Positions 1 through 8,464 of a DNA stretch of 39,994 nucleotides are shown piece after piece (position 1 is the stretch's first letter; every line of letters starts with the position of its first letter). The notes below the pieces were generated by a model. The model worked only from the letters and a program-made list of their open reading frames with translations, did not search any database and was not told the DNA's origin. Location: contig CABVDL010000013.1 in NCBI GenBank assembly GCA_902497035.1, positions 1-39,994 of the forward strand. Reading direction: 5' to 3'. The translations under genes were made by a program, and so were the position numbers. The DNA comes from an uncultured Prevotella sp. (GTDB taxonomy: Bacteria > Bacteroidota > Bacteroidia > Bacteroidales > Bacteroidaceae).

Positions 1-21
1 ATAGCTGCCTAATTTATGATA

Positions 22-61
22 GGCTGGGCCAAAATCTGACTTTTGACACAGCCCCTTTTTT
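22..61 (+). terminator. Hairpin plus T-run (terminator or IS end)
   Basis: GGCTG pairs with CAGCC and an inner CAAAA pairs with TTTTG around a short loop, followed by CC and six T residues, as in a rho-independent terminator. The gene it would serve lies left of the window. The right arm read in reverse (GGGGCTGTGTCAAAAGTC) also resembles terminal inverted repeats of Bacteroidetes insertion sequences as I remember them, so it could be an IS terminus. Only one end is visible. Confidence 0.4.
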
Positions 62-84
62 AGTTTAACAATCCATCATGTGTG

Positions 85-117
85 CTCCGTTCCGTAGGCC
101 GCTGCTGTGCAGCGGCT
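85..117 (+). repeat. REP-like palindromic element, copy 1
   Basis: A perfect 8-bp stem (GCCGCTGC, loop TGT, GCAGCGGC) at 98-116 is preceded by CTCCGTTCCGTAG. A second copy, inverted, lies at 17118-17150 and matches at 29 of 33 positions by eye. The loop and two upstream bases differ while the stem is conserved, so this looks like a dispersed structured repeat rather than chance. Confidence 0.5.
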
Positions 118-260
118 AAGGCCAGTATCACCCAAGCCGCTCCCGCCTTACCGCACTTCTTCCTCTGCCTTCTCCATCTCTCTGCCCACCGTGTCATCGA
201 GCAGCTTGGCATACGTGCATTTACAAGCATCCAATTTCGTAACTTGCGACTATAAACGCA

Positions 261-290
261 AAAAGGAAGCCTTCATCAGACTTCCTTTTT
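261..290 (-). terminator. Terminator after tRNA-Ser(GGA)
   Basis: AAAAGGAAG pairs with CTTCCTTTT across an 11-nt loop, and the minus strand ends in a T-run. It lies 10 bases beyond the 3' end of the minus-strand tRNA-Ser and probably ends that transcript. The near-symmetric stem could also work on the plus strand. Confidence 0.65.
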
Positions 291-300
291 GACTTAAAAG

Positions 301-388
301 CGGAAAGACGGGGATTCGAACCCCGGATACGCTTTAGGCGTATACACGCTTTCCAGGCGTGCCTCTTCAACCACTCGAGCATCTTTCC
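301..388 (-). tRNA. tRNA-Ser(GGA)
   Basis: The reverse complement folds as a class II tRNA. The acceptor GGAAAGA pairs fully with TCTTTCC, the anticodon stem CACGC/GCGTG carries loop CTGGAAA with anticodon GGA (UCC codons), a long variable arm holds a TACGC/GCGTA stem, and the T-loop is TTCGAAT. The discriminator is G at 301. CCA is not encoded (CTT follows). A TACCTTTG promoter box lies 45 bp upstream and a hairpin terminator follows. Confidence 0.95.
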
Positions 389-432
389 CTGGTGACTGAC
401 CTACAGTTTGCTTGTTTTCGCAAAAGCGAGTG

Positions 433-440
433 CAAAGGTA
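433..440 (-). promoter_or_regulatory. -7 box for tRNA-Ser(GGA)
   Basis: TACCTTTG on the minus strand is an exact match to the Bacteroidetes TAnnTTTG box, 45 bp upstream of the tRNA 5' end. Confidence 0.65.
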
Positions 441-496
441 AGTTTTTTTTGTTAAACGTATAACGTTCACACCAGAAAATTAAGTTTCTTTAAGCA

Positions 497-1354
497 TCAT
501 TGCGGCTGCGGTGAGCTGACTGCGTGGTCAATGGTCGCCATCAGCGCCCGGCTCTGTCCAAACACTCGGCGGACATTGTCAGTAGTGACGCGCGCCACCT
601 CGTCCACTGTCACTTGGTAACAACGGGCAAGGTTGTCCAGAACGAGACTCACGAAACTGCTCTCATTGCGCTCGCCACGATGGGGTACTGGTGCCATATA
701 AGGACTGTCGGTCTCAAGCACAACGCGGCTCAAGGGCACGGCAGCCGGCAAATCATCGCGCAGATGGCTGCTCTTGAACGTCGATACTCCGCCCACGCCC
801 AACACGAATTTGCTGAAGCGCAGATAGGCTTCGGCTTCTTTCCGGTTGCCCGTGAAGCAATGGAAGACACCGCCCGTCAGTTCACGCTCATAATGGCTGA
901 GTATATGTAACAGCTCGTTCTGCGCCTTCCGGCAATGAATCATCAACGGCAGACGGGTCTCAACGGCCCATTCCACCTGCTGCTCAAAGGCCCTCAGCTG
1001 CTCTTTCTCAAACTCGCGCGACCAATAAAAGTCGAGGCCACACTCGCCCACGGCAATGTATCTCAAAGGGCTGGAAGCAGGGAGCAGCAAGTTTTCCGCC
1101 AGTCGCGCGTGCATCATCTTTAGCACATCCTGCCAGTCGGTCTTCACCTCTTCCGGCTGCAAGCCAATCATCGGGAAACAGTAACCAGGAAAAGTGCGAC
1201 ACACATCCATCACCTGCCTCACCGAACTCGAATCGACGCCGGGCAGAAACACTGCCGCAAGGCCTGCTGCTTTGGCACGCTGAATGACTTGTGGCAGGTC
1301 GAATCTGAACTCTTCGCCATCAAGATGAGCATGGGTATCAATAAAAGGTGTCAT
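497..1354 (-). CDS. tatD: TatD family metal-dependent DNase
   Basis: TatD-family proteins are metal-dependent 3'-5' exonuclease-like hydrolases with a TIM-barrel fold, acting in the cytoplasm on DNA and possibly in DNA repair. The 285-residue protein has the family metal ligands: N-terminal DTHAHLDG (residues 6-13), GECGLDFYW near 103, IHCRKA near 139, FHCFTGN near 165, and C-terminal ETDSPYMAP followed by HRGERNESS. Length is slightly above the usual 255-265 residues because of a tail after the last helix. It is the last gene of a minus-strand run with the polyprenyl synthase, whose stop is 10 bp upstream of this start, so the two are probably co-transcribed. The family is clear; the physiological substrate is not. 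Confidence 0.93.
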   Translation of the reverse strand: MTPFIDTHAHLDGEEFRFDLPQVIQRAKAAGLAAVFLPGVDSSSVRQVMDVCRTFPGYCFPMIGLQPEEVKTDWQDVLKMMHARLAENLLLPASSPLRYIAVGECGLDFYWSREFEKEQLRAFEQQVEWAVETRLPLMIHCRKAQNELLHILSHYERELTGGVFHCFTGNRKEAEAYLRFSKFVLGVGGVSTFKSSHLRDDLPAAVPLSRVVLETDSPYMAPVPHRGERNESSFVSLVLDNLARCYQVTVDEVARVTTDNVRRVFGQSRALMATIDHAVSSPQPQ

Positions 1355-1364
1355 CAGTAGCGTA

Positions 1365-2339
1365 TCAGTATTTACGTGCCATCAACCGTTCTGCATAGTC
1401 GCTGAGCTGCTGCTTGCGGGCATCATCCACGCTGACAGCCCGAAAGTATTTACGGCTGTTCTCAAAGTAGAATGCAATCTTTTCCTGTGCCATTCGGTCA
1501 ATGCCTATCTCATTATAGAGCGCTGTTACGGCTCTCACCTTTTCATTGCGGTCGAAATCTTTGACGGTAATCCAATGCTTCAGCTCCTTACGTTGGCTGT
1601 CATTGGCATGGATAAAGGCATTGATAAGCATGTAAGTCTTCTTGTTCGACGCAATGTCTCCGCCGATGGCCTTGCCAAAGACTTTCTCATCGCCATAGAC
1701 ATCGAGATAATCATCCTGCAGCTGGAAAGCCAGACCAATCTGCTCACCGAATTTGTAAAGGTTGTCTGCATCCTCTTTAGAGGCATCGGCCATGATGGCA
1801 CCTATCCTCATGCTGCAAGCCAACAGTACACTCGTCTTCAGTCTGATCATCTCAATATACTCATCCTCGGTGACATCCGTGCGTTGTTCAAAGTCTATGT
1901 CATATTGCTGTCCCTCACCAATCTGCAAGGCTGTCTCAGTGAACACCTTCAGCACCTCGGCGAGTTTGTCACCCGGGCACTGCAACATACGCTCATAGGC
2001 CAGCACAAGCATGGAGTCGCCTGAGAGAATAGCCTGATTGGCATTCCATTTACGATGGACGGTGGTGTGACCGCGACGCAAGTCGGCGTTGTCCATAAGG
2101 TCGTCATGAAGCAGCGTATAGTTGTGGTAGGTCTCAAGGCCGACGGCCTGCATAAGGATGCGCTCAGGGTCGTCCTTAAAAAGGTTGTAGGCCAGGAGCA
2201 TCAGCACCGGGCGCATGCGCTTTCCGCCCATGGACAGTACATACCTGACGGGGTCGTACAGGCTGGCGGGCTGGCGGTCGTAAGGCAGAGCAGCCAGGAA
2301 ATCGTTGATCATCTGCAAGAGTTGTTCAGCAGTCTTCAT
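1365..2339 (-). CDS. Polyprenyl diphosphate synthase (short-chain type)
   Basis: This enzyme condenses isopentenyl diphosphate with an allylic diphosphate to make farnesyl or geranylgeranyl diphosphate in the cytoplasm. The 324-residue protein has both aspartate-rich motifs: HDDLMDNADLRRG (first DDxxD, near residue 78) and QLQDDYLDVYGD (second, near 207), plus GGKRMRP near residue 37. The first motif lacks the two-residue insertion of typical bacterial FPP synthases and has Tyr five residues before the first Asp. In the established chain-length rules this favours a short (C15-C20) product, so I infer FPP or GGPP rather than a long-chain quinone tail. It lies between a TonB-like gene (22 bp upstream) and tatD (10 bp downstream). 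An ispA name would be a guess. Confidence 0.9.
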   Translation of the reverse strand: MKTAEQLLQMINDFLAALPYDRQPASLYDPVRYVLSMGGKRMRPVLMLLAYNLFKDDPERILMQAVGLETYHNYTLLHDDLMDNADLRRGHTTVHRKWNANQAILSGDSMLVLAYERMLQCPGDKLAEVLKVFTETALQIGEGQQYDIDFEQRTDVTEDEYIEMIRLKTSVLLACSMRIGAIMADASKEDADNLYKFGEQIGLAFQLQDDYLDVYGDEKVFGKAIGGDIASNKKTYMLINAFIHANDSQRKELKHWITVKDFDRNEKVRAVTALYNEIGIDRMAQEKIAFYFENSRKYFRAVSVDDARKQQLSDYAERLMARKY

Positions 2340-2361
2340 TCTGATATGGATTAATTAGGGA

Positions 2362-3069
2362 TTACAATTGGAAGTTCACTGGTATGGCAAACATTGTGCG
2401 GCAGGGCTTGCCGTTCTCCATTCCCGGCTTCCACCGCGGCATCATCCTGACCACACGCATGGCCTCACGGTCGAGAATGGGGTCGGCCGAGGTGACGATG
2501 CGCGGACTGGCAATGCTGCCGTCCTTATTGATGATGAACGACACCACCACCTTGCCCTGTATTTTCTGCTGCTGGGCAATGGGGGGATAATGGAGGTTGC
2601 GTGTGAGCCATTTCATAAACTCGACGATGCCACCGGGGAACTCCGGCAACTGCTCCACCGTGCGCAGCACGGCGGCCGTGTCCTGCGGCAGGGCCGTGGT
2701 CTGAGGAATGGCCTCGGTGACATTGGCCTGCTTGGCCAGTCCCTGCCCGTCGCCGATGACAAGTTTGCTCGTAATGGGCGCCACCTTGTCGGCATTCTGA
2801 ACCTTGTCGACCTCTTTCACATTTTGTGTCAAGGCTTTGGACGCGGGAGCAGGAGCCGCTGATACCATATCCTTTGTATTCATAGCGGCCGTCATCTCCA
2901 TCTCATCCGACATATCGTCGAGCATCGAGTCGTCCTCTTGAAAATCAGACGGACGTGACGTGTATTCAAAAGCTACAAAGAGCAGAGCCAACGCAAACAC
3001 CAGCCCAAGCAGGAAACCTGTGCTGCGGTGAAGGTCTAAATTGGCTTTGTCGCTTTTCTTAATCTCCAT
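2362..3069 (-). CDS. TonB-family energy transducer
   Basis: TonB proteins carry proton-motive-force energy from ExbBD in the inner membrane to outer-membrane TonB-dependent transporters. The 235-residue protein has a short cytoplasmic N-terminus, one membrane segment (about residues 17-37), a periplasmic linker rich in Ala, Val and Lys, and a C-terminal TonB domain (about 140-235). That domain contains YPPIAQQQKIQGKVVVSF, INKDGS and MPRWKPGMENGKP, all typical of the Bacteroidetes TonB fold. No exbB or exbD lies nearby. Its promoter box at 3119-3126 is back-to-back with the porQ promoter. It heads a three-gene minus-strand run with the polyprenyl synthase and tatD. Confidence 0.9.
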   Translation of the reverse strand: MEIKKSDKANLDLHRSTGFLLGLVFALALLFVAFEYTSRPSDFQEDDSMLDDMSDEMEMTAAMNTKDMVSAAPAPASKALTQNVKEVDKVQNADKVAPITSKLVIGDGQGLAKQANVTEAIPQTTALPQDTAAVLRTVEQLPEFPGGIVEFMKWLTRNLHYPPIAQQQKIQGKVVVSFIINKDGSIASPRIVTSADPILDREAMRVVRMMPRWKPGMENGKPCRTMFAIPVNFQL

Positions 3070-3118
3070 TCCTACAATTTTATTGGGTTTGCCACGTTAT
3101 ATGAACAAATCCACATTG

Positions 3119-3126
3119 CAAAATTA
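3119..3126 (-). promoter_or_regulatory. -7 box for the tonB-ispA-like-tatD run
   Basis: TAATTTTG on the minus strand matches TAnnTTTG, about 50 bp before the TonB-like start. It is divergent from the porQ promoter 22 bp away. Confidence 0.6.
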
Positions 3127-3148
3127 CAGCAATTCTTTAAAAAAGCCG

Positions 3149-3156
3149 TATCTTTG
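3149..3156 (+). promoter_or_regulatory. -7 box for porQ-cmk
   Basis: TATCTTTG matches TAnnTTTG, 21 bp before the porQ ATG, implying a leader of roughly 15 nt. Confidence 0.6.
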
Positions 3157-3177
3157 CCGAATAATTAGGAAAAATAA

Positions 3178-4125
3178 ATGGAAAAGGCTCTATTCGTCCT
3201 TTTTATGGCGCTCAACATTGGGGCAGCCCACGCACAGAATGACAGCCAGACGGGCTACAACTTTCTCCGTCTGCCAGCCAGCGCTCATGCTGCTGCCTTA
3301 GGCGGCGACAATATCTCGGTGATTGACGATGACGAGTCGCTCATCTTCAATAACCCCGCACTCCTGAGCTCCGTATCTGACAAGACCATCAACATCAACT
3401 ATATGAACTACATGTCGGGTGTCAACTCGGCCAGTGCCAGCTTCAACCGCATCGTCAAGGAGCGCGCCTCATGGGCCGCCGCGGCGCAGTACATCAATTA
3501 CGGCACGATGAGGGAGGTGGATGAGAGCAACGTACAGACAGGTGACTTTTCAGCCAAAGACATTGCGCTGTCGGGCTATTTCTCCTATCTGCTCACCAAC
3601 CGGCTGTCGGGCGGTATCGCCGCCAAGTTCGTCACGTCATACATCGGCGACTACAATGCCATAGCCTGTGCCGTCGACTTAGGGCTAAACTATTATGATC
3701 CCGACCGCGAATGGTCATTGTCATTTGTGATGAAGAACCTCGGCGGCGAGCTCAAGGCCTTTGAGGAGGACTACAACAAGATGCCTTTCGACATTCAGAT
3801 AGGCGCTTCCAAACGCTTTGTGGGAACGCCATTGCGAGTCCACCTGTCAGTGGTTGACCTCAACCACCTCGACTATAAGTTCATCAACCATCTGGTGTTT
3901 GGTGCCGACTTTCTGATTACTGACGCATTCTGGATTGGCGGCGGCTACAATTTCCGCCGTGCCAACGAGATGAAGATCTCGTCCGACGACGGTGACAGCA
4001 GCCATGGTGCCGGCCTGTCCCTGGGCGGCGGATTTGCACTCAGCCGCTTCAAGATGAACGTGGCTTACGGAAAATATCATGTGTCAAGCTCGAGCCTTGT
4101 CTTGAGTCTGGCCTATTCACTATAA
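3178..4125 (+). CDS. porQ: Type IX secretion system protein PorQ
   Basis: PorQ is a PorV/FadL-like outer-membrane beta-barrel protein of the Bacteroidetes type IX secretion system. The 315-residue protein has an N-terminal signal peptide (hydrophobic to about residue 18, cleavage near AHA-Q). Next comes the family signature FLRLPASAHAAALGG, then DDDESLIFNNPALLS, and alternating amphipathic strands to the C-terminus, which ends in an aromatic-rich strand. It is followed after 6 bp by cmk, a pairing I recall in other Bacteroidetes and a support for the call. The start fits the promoter box just upstream. No other T9SS core genes are in the window. Confidence 0.88.
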   Translation: MEKALFVLFMALNIGAAHAQNDSQTGYNFLRLPASAHAAALGGDNISVIDDDESLIFNNPALLSSVSDKTININYMNYMSGVNSASASFNRIVKERASWAAAAQYINYGTMREVDESNVQTGDFSAKDIALSGYFSYLLTNRLSGGIAAKFVTSYIGDYNAIACAVDLGLNYYDPDREWSLSFVMKNLGGELKAFEEDYNKMPFDIQIGASKRFVGTPLRVHLSVVDLNHLDYKFINHLVFGADFLITDAFWIGGGYNFRRANEMKISSDDGDSSHGAGLSLGGGFALSRFKMNVAYGKYHVSSSSLVLSLAYSL

Positions 4126-4131
4126 CTATTT

Positions 4132-4827
4132 ATGAAGAAAATAACAATTGCCATTGACGGCTACTCCTCGTGCGGCAAGAGTACAATGGCCAAGGCATTA
4201 GCACGCAAAGTTGGTTACATCTACGTGGATACCGGCGCCATGTACCGCGCCGTAACGCTGTTTGCCATTCGCCACGGCCTCTTCAATGAGGACGGCAGCG
4301 TGAGGGCCGACCGGCTGGAGGCACTGATGCCGCAGGTCAATATACGTTTCATATTGAACGGGACCACAGGTCTGCCCGAGACCTACCTCAACGGCGAGCT
4401 TGTGGAAAAGGAAATCAGAGGGATGGAGGTCAGCAGCCACGTGAGCGCCGTAGCTGCCATTCCCTTTGTGCGCAGGGCCATGGTGGCGCAGCAGCAGGCC
4501 ATGGGACGAGACAAAGGTGTGGTGATGGACGGACGGGACATCGGCACCACCGTCTTTCCCGACGCCGAGCTGAAAATTTTTGTCACCGCATCACCCGAGG
4601 TGCGTGCGCAGCGCCGCTACGACGAACTGTCTGCAAAGGGAATGGCTGCCGACTACGGCGCAATTCTCAAGAACGTGCAGGAACGCGACTATATCGACAC
4701 GCACCGTGAAGTCTCACCGCTGCGCAAGGCCAATGACGCCATCGAGCTCGACAACAGCCACCTAACCATCGCCCAGCAGGACGAGTGGCTCATGCGGCAC
4801 TTCCGGGAGGCGGTCACTGCAGGCTGA
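4132..4827 (+). CDS. cmk: Cytidylate kinase
   Basis: Cytidylate kinase phosphorylates CMP and dCMP with ATP in pyrimidine nucleotide salvage, in the cytoplasm. The 231-residue protein has the P-loop GYSSCGKST (residues 9-17), the substrate-binding motif DTGAMYRAVT (near 32-41), and DGRDIGTTVFPDAELK (near 126). The C-terminal RDYIDTHREVSPL lid region is also present. Length and motif order are normal for the family. It is co-oriented with porQ 6 bp upstream and is probably translated from the same transcript. Its stop codon lies inside the convergent DUF5672 gene, so the two 3' ends overlap by 14 bp. Confidence 0.97.
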   Translation: MKKITIAIDGYSSCGKSTMAKALARKVGYIYVDTGAMYRAVTLFAIRHGLFNEDGSVRADRLEALMPQVNIRFILNGTTGLPETYLNGELVEKEIRGMEVSSHVSAVAAIPFVRRAMVAQQQAMGRDKGVVMDGRDIGTTVFPDAELKIFVTASPEVRAQRRYDELSAKGMAADYGAILKNVQERDYIDTHREVSPLRKANDAIELDNSHLTIAQQDEWLMRHFREAVTAG

Positions 4828-5587
4828 CTGCAATATATCTCTTCCAGAACTTATAGCGGTTCTTATGGTTGAAGCCATGACATCCCATGGGCAGCGTGTC
4901 TCCGTTCAGGCGGAAACATATACTGGGCTTATTGTCAAAGGCAAAACCAAGGGCCGCCTTCTCTGAGGGTACCTTGAACGAAGGGACAACCGCCCAAAGC
5001 ACATCTTCGTTGTCCCTGTATTTGTTGCGATAGTAATTGAGCTTATCGGCATATGTGCGGCAGGCCTCCCTGAACGCGCTTATACGCCGGAGGCTCAACC
5101 CGCCGTTGCCGACCTTGCCAAACAACTGGCAATGGTATATCTCATCCTTGGGCTTAAAGAACAGTTTAATACGAAGCCACAGTTTACCGACTAAGGTTCG
5201 ATAAAAAGGTCGCGTAGGCCACGGCGCGGCAACGAGGTCATAACCTTTCTGGCACCATAAGGCTAGGTCATCACGGAAAATCCAGGCATCCACATGGCAA
5301 ATGAGCATGTAGTCGTAGGCCTCAAACAACGCGTAGAAACGCTCCGAGAGCATCATGGCATTATAGCCCTGAATGCCGTTTTTGGAGCCCAGCCACCCGT
5401 CACTCACCTTTATGAGGCCGAGCTGGGGATACTCCTCGTGCATTGTCCCGGCATCAAATCCCTCCGGATAAACTAAAAAACTTTTGTACTTGTCAAGCAC
5501 ACTCAGATTATGCCGCAGTGCCACCTCCTCCCACTTGTGCAACTTGCGATATATGGGGATAACGACGCACACTCTTTTCCCGTCCAT
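4814..5587 (-). CDS. DUF5672 glycosyltransferase-like protein
   Basis: This 257-residue cytoplasmic protein matches the DUF5672 family, found beside surface-polysaccharide genes and resembling GT-A glycosyltransferases. Features are an N-terminal VCVVIPIYRKL strand, a central ICHVDAWIF (DxD-like, near residue 96), GKVGNGGLSLR near 168, and DNEDVLWAV near 197, the usual acceptor-side acidic motif. It ends with GCHGFNHKNRYKFW, typical of the family. There is no signal peptide. It stands alone, convergent with cmk, with no sugar-biosynthesis neighbours, so donor and acceptor cannot be guessed. Glycosyl transfer is an inference from the family; no substrate is shown by the sequence. Confidence 0.8.
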   Translation of the reverse strand: MDGKRVCVVIPIYRKLHKWEEVALRHNLSVLDKYKSFLVYPEGFDAGTMHEEYPQLGLIKVSDGWLGSKNGIQGYNAMMLSERFYALFEAYDYMLICHVDAWIFRDDLALWCQKGYDLVAAPWPTRPFYRTLVGKLWLRIKLFFKPKDEIYHCQLFGKVGNGGLSLRRISAFREACRTYADKLNYYRNKYRDNEDVLWAVVPSFKVPSEKAALGFAFDNKPSICFRLNGDTLPMGCHGFNHKNRYKFWKRYIAVSLQ

Positions 5588-5689
5588 TTACATTAACATA
5601 TATAACAATTTGCAAAATAAGACAAAAATTATCAAACTGCCAAACATATCATTGACAATCTTTTCTTAGAGTGCAACAATGCCTTGGAG

Positions 5690-5825
5690 AACTCTCAAAG
5701 CACCAGGGAAAGTCGCCTGAAACGCTCAACAACAACGTTAAGCTGGTGAAACAACAACGTTGAATGCGCCAGACGACAACATCAAATGGGTTAAACGACA
5801 CAATTAAAAGGGCTAAACGCCAAAG
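5690..5825. repeat. Degenerate tandem repeat between two minus-strand genes
   Basis: On the minus strand, units of about 22-27 bp start with CGTTTA or a variant and end with GTTGT: CGTTTAGCCCTTTTAATTG, CGTTTAACCCATTTGATG, CGTCTGGCGCATTCAACG, then two more diverged units. They fill most of the 289-bp gap between the DUF5686 and DUF5672 genes. No conserved ORF, RNA gene or clear terminator is seen in this gap. Confidence 0.45.
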
Positions 5826-5876
5826 TGTGGAAGTCGCCACAGTTGGGCGTTACGGCCATTTTGCACTTACACTTGG

Positions 5877-8405
5877 TCAGAATGACATCATGAAATTGAA
5901 GCGCAGGCCCCACTTGTCCACGCTTGGCAAATCGCGGTAGGTCAGACGCCGCACGTAATCGACGCCGAAGAACTTGAAGATATTGTGAATGCCTACCATT
6001 GCCTCCCAATAGGGTTTGTCTGACATGATATGGCTCTCGGCAGGGAACTGGAACAGCGTGGCATCACCGGGATGCTTCAGGGGATTGTTCTTACTGGTCA
6101 GATGGCCCCACATGCCCTTTACACCGACAAACTCGCGCCACTTGAGCCTCCTGATGAGCGGCACGCGGTTGAAGAGCTTGCCGTTGAGGTCCCACAGGGC
6201 ACTCCAGTACACGTAACGGTCGTTGAGGAACTCAAGATTGCGCATCAGGTTGAACGTCTGGTCGTTGGCATCCATCATATAGGTCAGGCTCACCGGGGGC
6301 ATGCAAAGCAGCGGGAACGGCACCTTGTTCCACTGGACACGGCTGATGGCGTGCAGGTTGATATATCCCCACGACCCGAGCCACTGCCGCTTGTAGATGT
6401 TCAGCTCGGTCATGTTGCTGCGGTACTGGCCGCCCAAAAATCCCTTGACACCCATGGTATGGGTGAGTTCAAAGTTGGGACTGTCGAGATTGATGGGCCA
6501 GCGGCGCTGCTTGGTGTTGATGTATGTCTGGTGAGGATTGAGTCCTATCGTGGCCGACAGTTCCGTGGTGCGTATGCGGAAAGCCTCCAGCCCGTCGCTC
6601 AGCCGGATGAAGTGCAGGTCGCCGGCCGTCCGGTTGCTCTCGGCCTTGATGGAAGCCTTATAACTCATGCCCCAGTCGGTCTCGTAGGTGAACTCCAGCT
6701 TCTGCCGGTTGTAGAAATACATTTGCCTGACGCTCTGCGTGCGGAACGATTCAAAGATATTGTCCTTGTTGTTGACCAGATACTTGTCTGCGGGCGACAT
6801 AAGGTCGTAGGTGGTCTCAAAGGTGAGGTTGCGCATGGGGAACTCGAAGGGCGAGTTCTCTTTCTTGTTGAGCGACCACGTGAGTTCGGTGTTGTAGTAC
6901 CACTTGTGGCTGTCGGTGCCGTAGGCCACGAAGCCCTTCCAGAAGAGACTGGAGTTGATTGCCGCCATTGTGCGTCCGCTCAGGCGCAAGCGGTAGCCGT
7001 CGACAAAGTTGTGGGAAATGAGCGTGCTGACAGGACCGAAGTCGAAGTAGTCGGGATTGCCGGGCTTGCTGGTCTCGATATAGTTCTCCATGACCATCTT
7101 TGCGATGATGCTCATCCATCCGAAGTTCTTGCTCTTGGTCAGGCGATAGACGAAATAGTCTATGCCGTCCTCACCGCTGGTCAGCGGTATGGGGCGGTTT
7201 GCCGTCCAGTAGGCGCTGTTGCGTATCCGTGCACTCGGCTGCTCGCGCACGGCAGCCTTTCCGGCCAGTGTCTTGTCGGGAATAGAGTCAAAGGTGAAGT
7301 CCTTGGTGATGGTGTTTCTCACCACGAGCATGCGCGGAAGCAGCGAGGTGAAGCGCACCTCGGCCATCATCTGGTCGCCGGTGAGCGCCCAGCCTCCTCC
7401 ATGCAGCCGCTCAAACTGCTGAAGCACGCGCATGTTGTCGACGAAGTTGACGTCACTCTTCTTGGGAATGTTGAGCTCGCATGACTTCACCTGCAGGTCG
7501 CTGTCCTTTGTGATGTACATCTGGCCTTTGAAGCCGAAGTCCTGTTGGTTGGCCGGATAGAAAAGCACGTGATAGCAGCTGTCGCCCTCCACCTTTACCG
7601 TGTCCTGTATATAGAAATGGTAGAAAGAGACGGCCGTCTTGCCCAACGGACTGGGAAAAGGATATTGCAGCAGACGCACGTAGTCGTTGTTGATATTGAC
7701 ATCGGAGAACACTTCCTTCATCAGCGTATTCAATATCTCGCCGGTCTGGAATATCTTGTTGACGCCACTGCTCCGCGAGGCCATTATCTCATCGACGGCT
7801 TTCTTGGGGTCGCGACGGTAATAATGCCGCGTGAGCTGCTCGTTGACCAGAATGGGCAGTATGAGTTTCGTCGTGTCAAAGGGTGACTTCTCCAATTGTG
7901 CAATGAACCAGGGCTTTCGCTTCTTCTTCACGGTATCGACGGCATTCTCCGAGAGTGTGATTTTCTGATAGCGCACATCGGAGAAATAGGGCCGGGTCTC
8001 AAGCGCGGTCTCCCTTTTGCGGGCTATCACCTTGCGCATGAGTTCCACCGCGGGGTTATTCTTGCGGCTGTAGCGGCGCCGGCGGGCCTTGATTTTCACT
8101 TCGGCGAGATTGTTGCTGGCCACCCTCAGCCTGACGGTGATGCTGTCCTGACCACGGGGAATGGCGACCGTGAGTTTGTCATAGCCCACACTGCTCACCA
8201 CGATGCTCGCCACATGGCGCCTCCTGATGGTGAAACGGCCGTCGCCGTCGCACATAATGTTCTCATGCGACTCAGGAATGAACACATTGGCATATGGTAC
8301 ACCGTAGCCGTCACCGGCATCAACAACTGTACCCTTTATCTGTGCTGCGGCTGTCAATGGCAACAGTGATATCATTATAAGCTGAAGTAGAATTCTTTTT
8401 ATCAT
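5877..8405 (-). CDS. DUF5686 / carboxypeptidase-regulatory-like outer-membrane protein
   Basis: This large (842-residue) outer-membrane protein is typical of Bacteroidetes. It has a signal peptide (MIKRILLQ to about LTAAAQ), then a carboxypeptidase D regulatory-like beta-sandwich (about residues 22-105, with KGTVVDAGDGYGVPYANVFI). A DUF5686 region follows (KARRRRYSRKNNPAVELMR near 110), then a long strand-rich segment likely to form a beta-barrel, ending in aromatic-rich FNFMMSF. I chose the internal ATG at 8405 rather than the one at 8429 because the signal peptide then starts with the usual Lys-Arg. No TonB plug domain is evident, so it is not a standard SusC transporter. Function is unknown. 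A promoter box lies at 8465-8472. Confidence 0.85.
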   Translation of the reverse strand: MIKRILLQLIMISLLPLTAAAQIKGTVVDAGDGYGVPYANVFIPESHENIMCDGDGRFTIRRRHVASIVVSSVGYDKLTVAIPRGQDSITVRLRVASNNLAEVKIKARRRRYSRKNNPAVELMRKVIARKRETALETRPYFSDVRYQKITLSENAVDTVKKKRKPWFIAQLEKSPFDTTKLILPILVNEQLTRHYYRRDPKKAVDEIMASRSSGVNKIFQTGEILNTLMKEVFSDVNINNDYVRLLQYPFPSPLGKTAVSFYHFYIQDTVKVEGDSCYHVLFYPANQQDFGFKGQMYITKDSDLQVKSCELNIPKKSDVNFVDNMRVLQQFERLHGGGWALTGDQMMAEVRFTSLLPRMLVVRNTITKDFTFDSIPDKTLAGKAAVREQPSARIRNSAYWTANRPIPLTSGEDGIDYFVYRLTKSKNFGWMSIIAKMVMENYIETSKPGNPDYFDFGPVSTLISHNFVDGYRLRLSGRTMAAINSSLFWKGFVAYGTDSHKWYYNTELTWSLNKKENSPFEFPMRNLTFETTYDLMSPADKYLVNNKDNIFESFRTQSVRQMYFYNRQKLEFTYETDWGMSYKASIKAESNRTAGDLHFIRLSDGLEAFRIRTTELSATIGLNPHQTYINTKQRRWPINLDSPNFELTHTMGVKGFLGGQYRSNMTELNIYKRQWLGSWGYINLHAISRVQWNKVPFPLLCMPPVSLTYMMDANDQTFNLMRNLEFLNDRYVYWSALWDLNGKLFNRVPLIRRLKWREFVGVKGMWGHLTSKNNPLKHPGDATLFQFPAESHIMSDKPYWEAMVGIHNIFKFFGVDYVRRLTYRDLPSVDKWGLRFNFMMSF

Positions 8406-8464
8406 GGGCGATGCTGACACTCTTGTCAAATTATATAAACTTTCCTCCTTGCTGAAGTTTTGTG

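Noticed and set aside
148..249. Short minus-strand frame ending KLLDDTVGREMEKAEEEVR
   Set aside because: It looks somewhat protein-like and could be a gene remnant, but it has only about 33 codons, a TTG as best start and no recognised family, so I did not call it.
6030..7484. Long 484-codon open frame on the plus strand
   Set aside because: It lies wholly opposite the DUF5686 gene, has low-complexity His/Val/Glu-rich sequence and no recognisable domain; an antisense shadow of GC-rich coding DNA.
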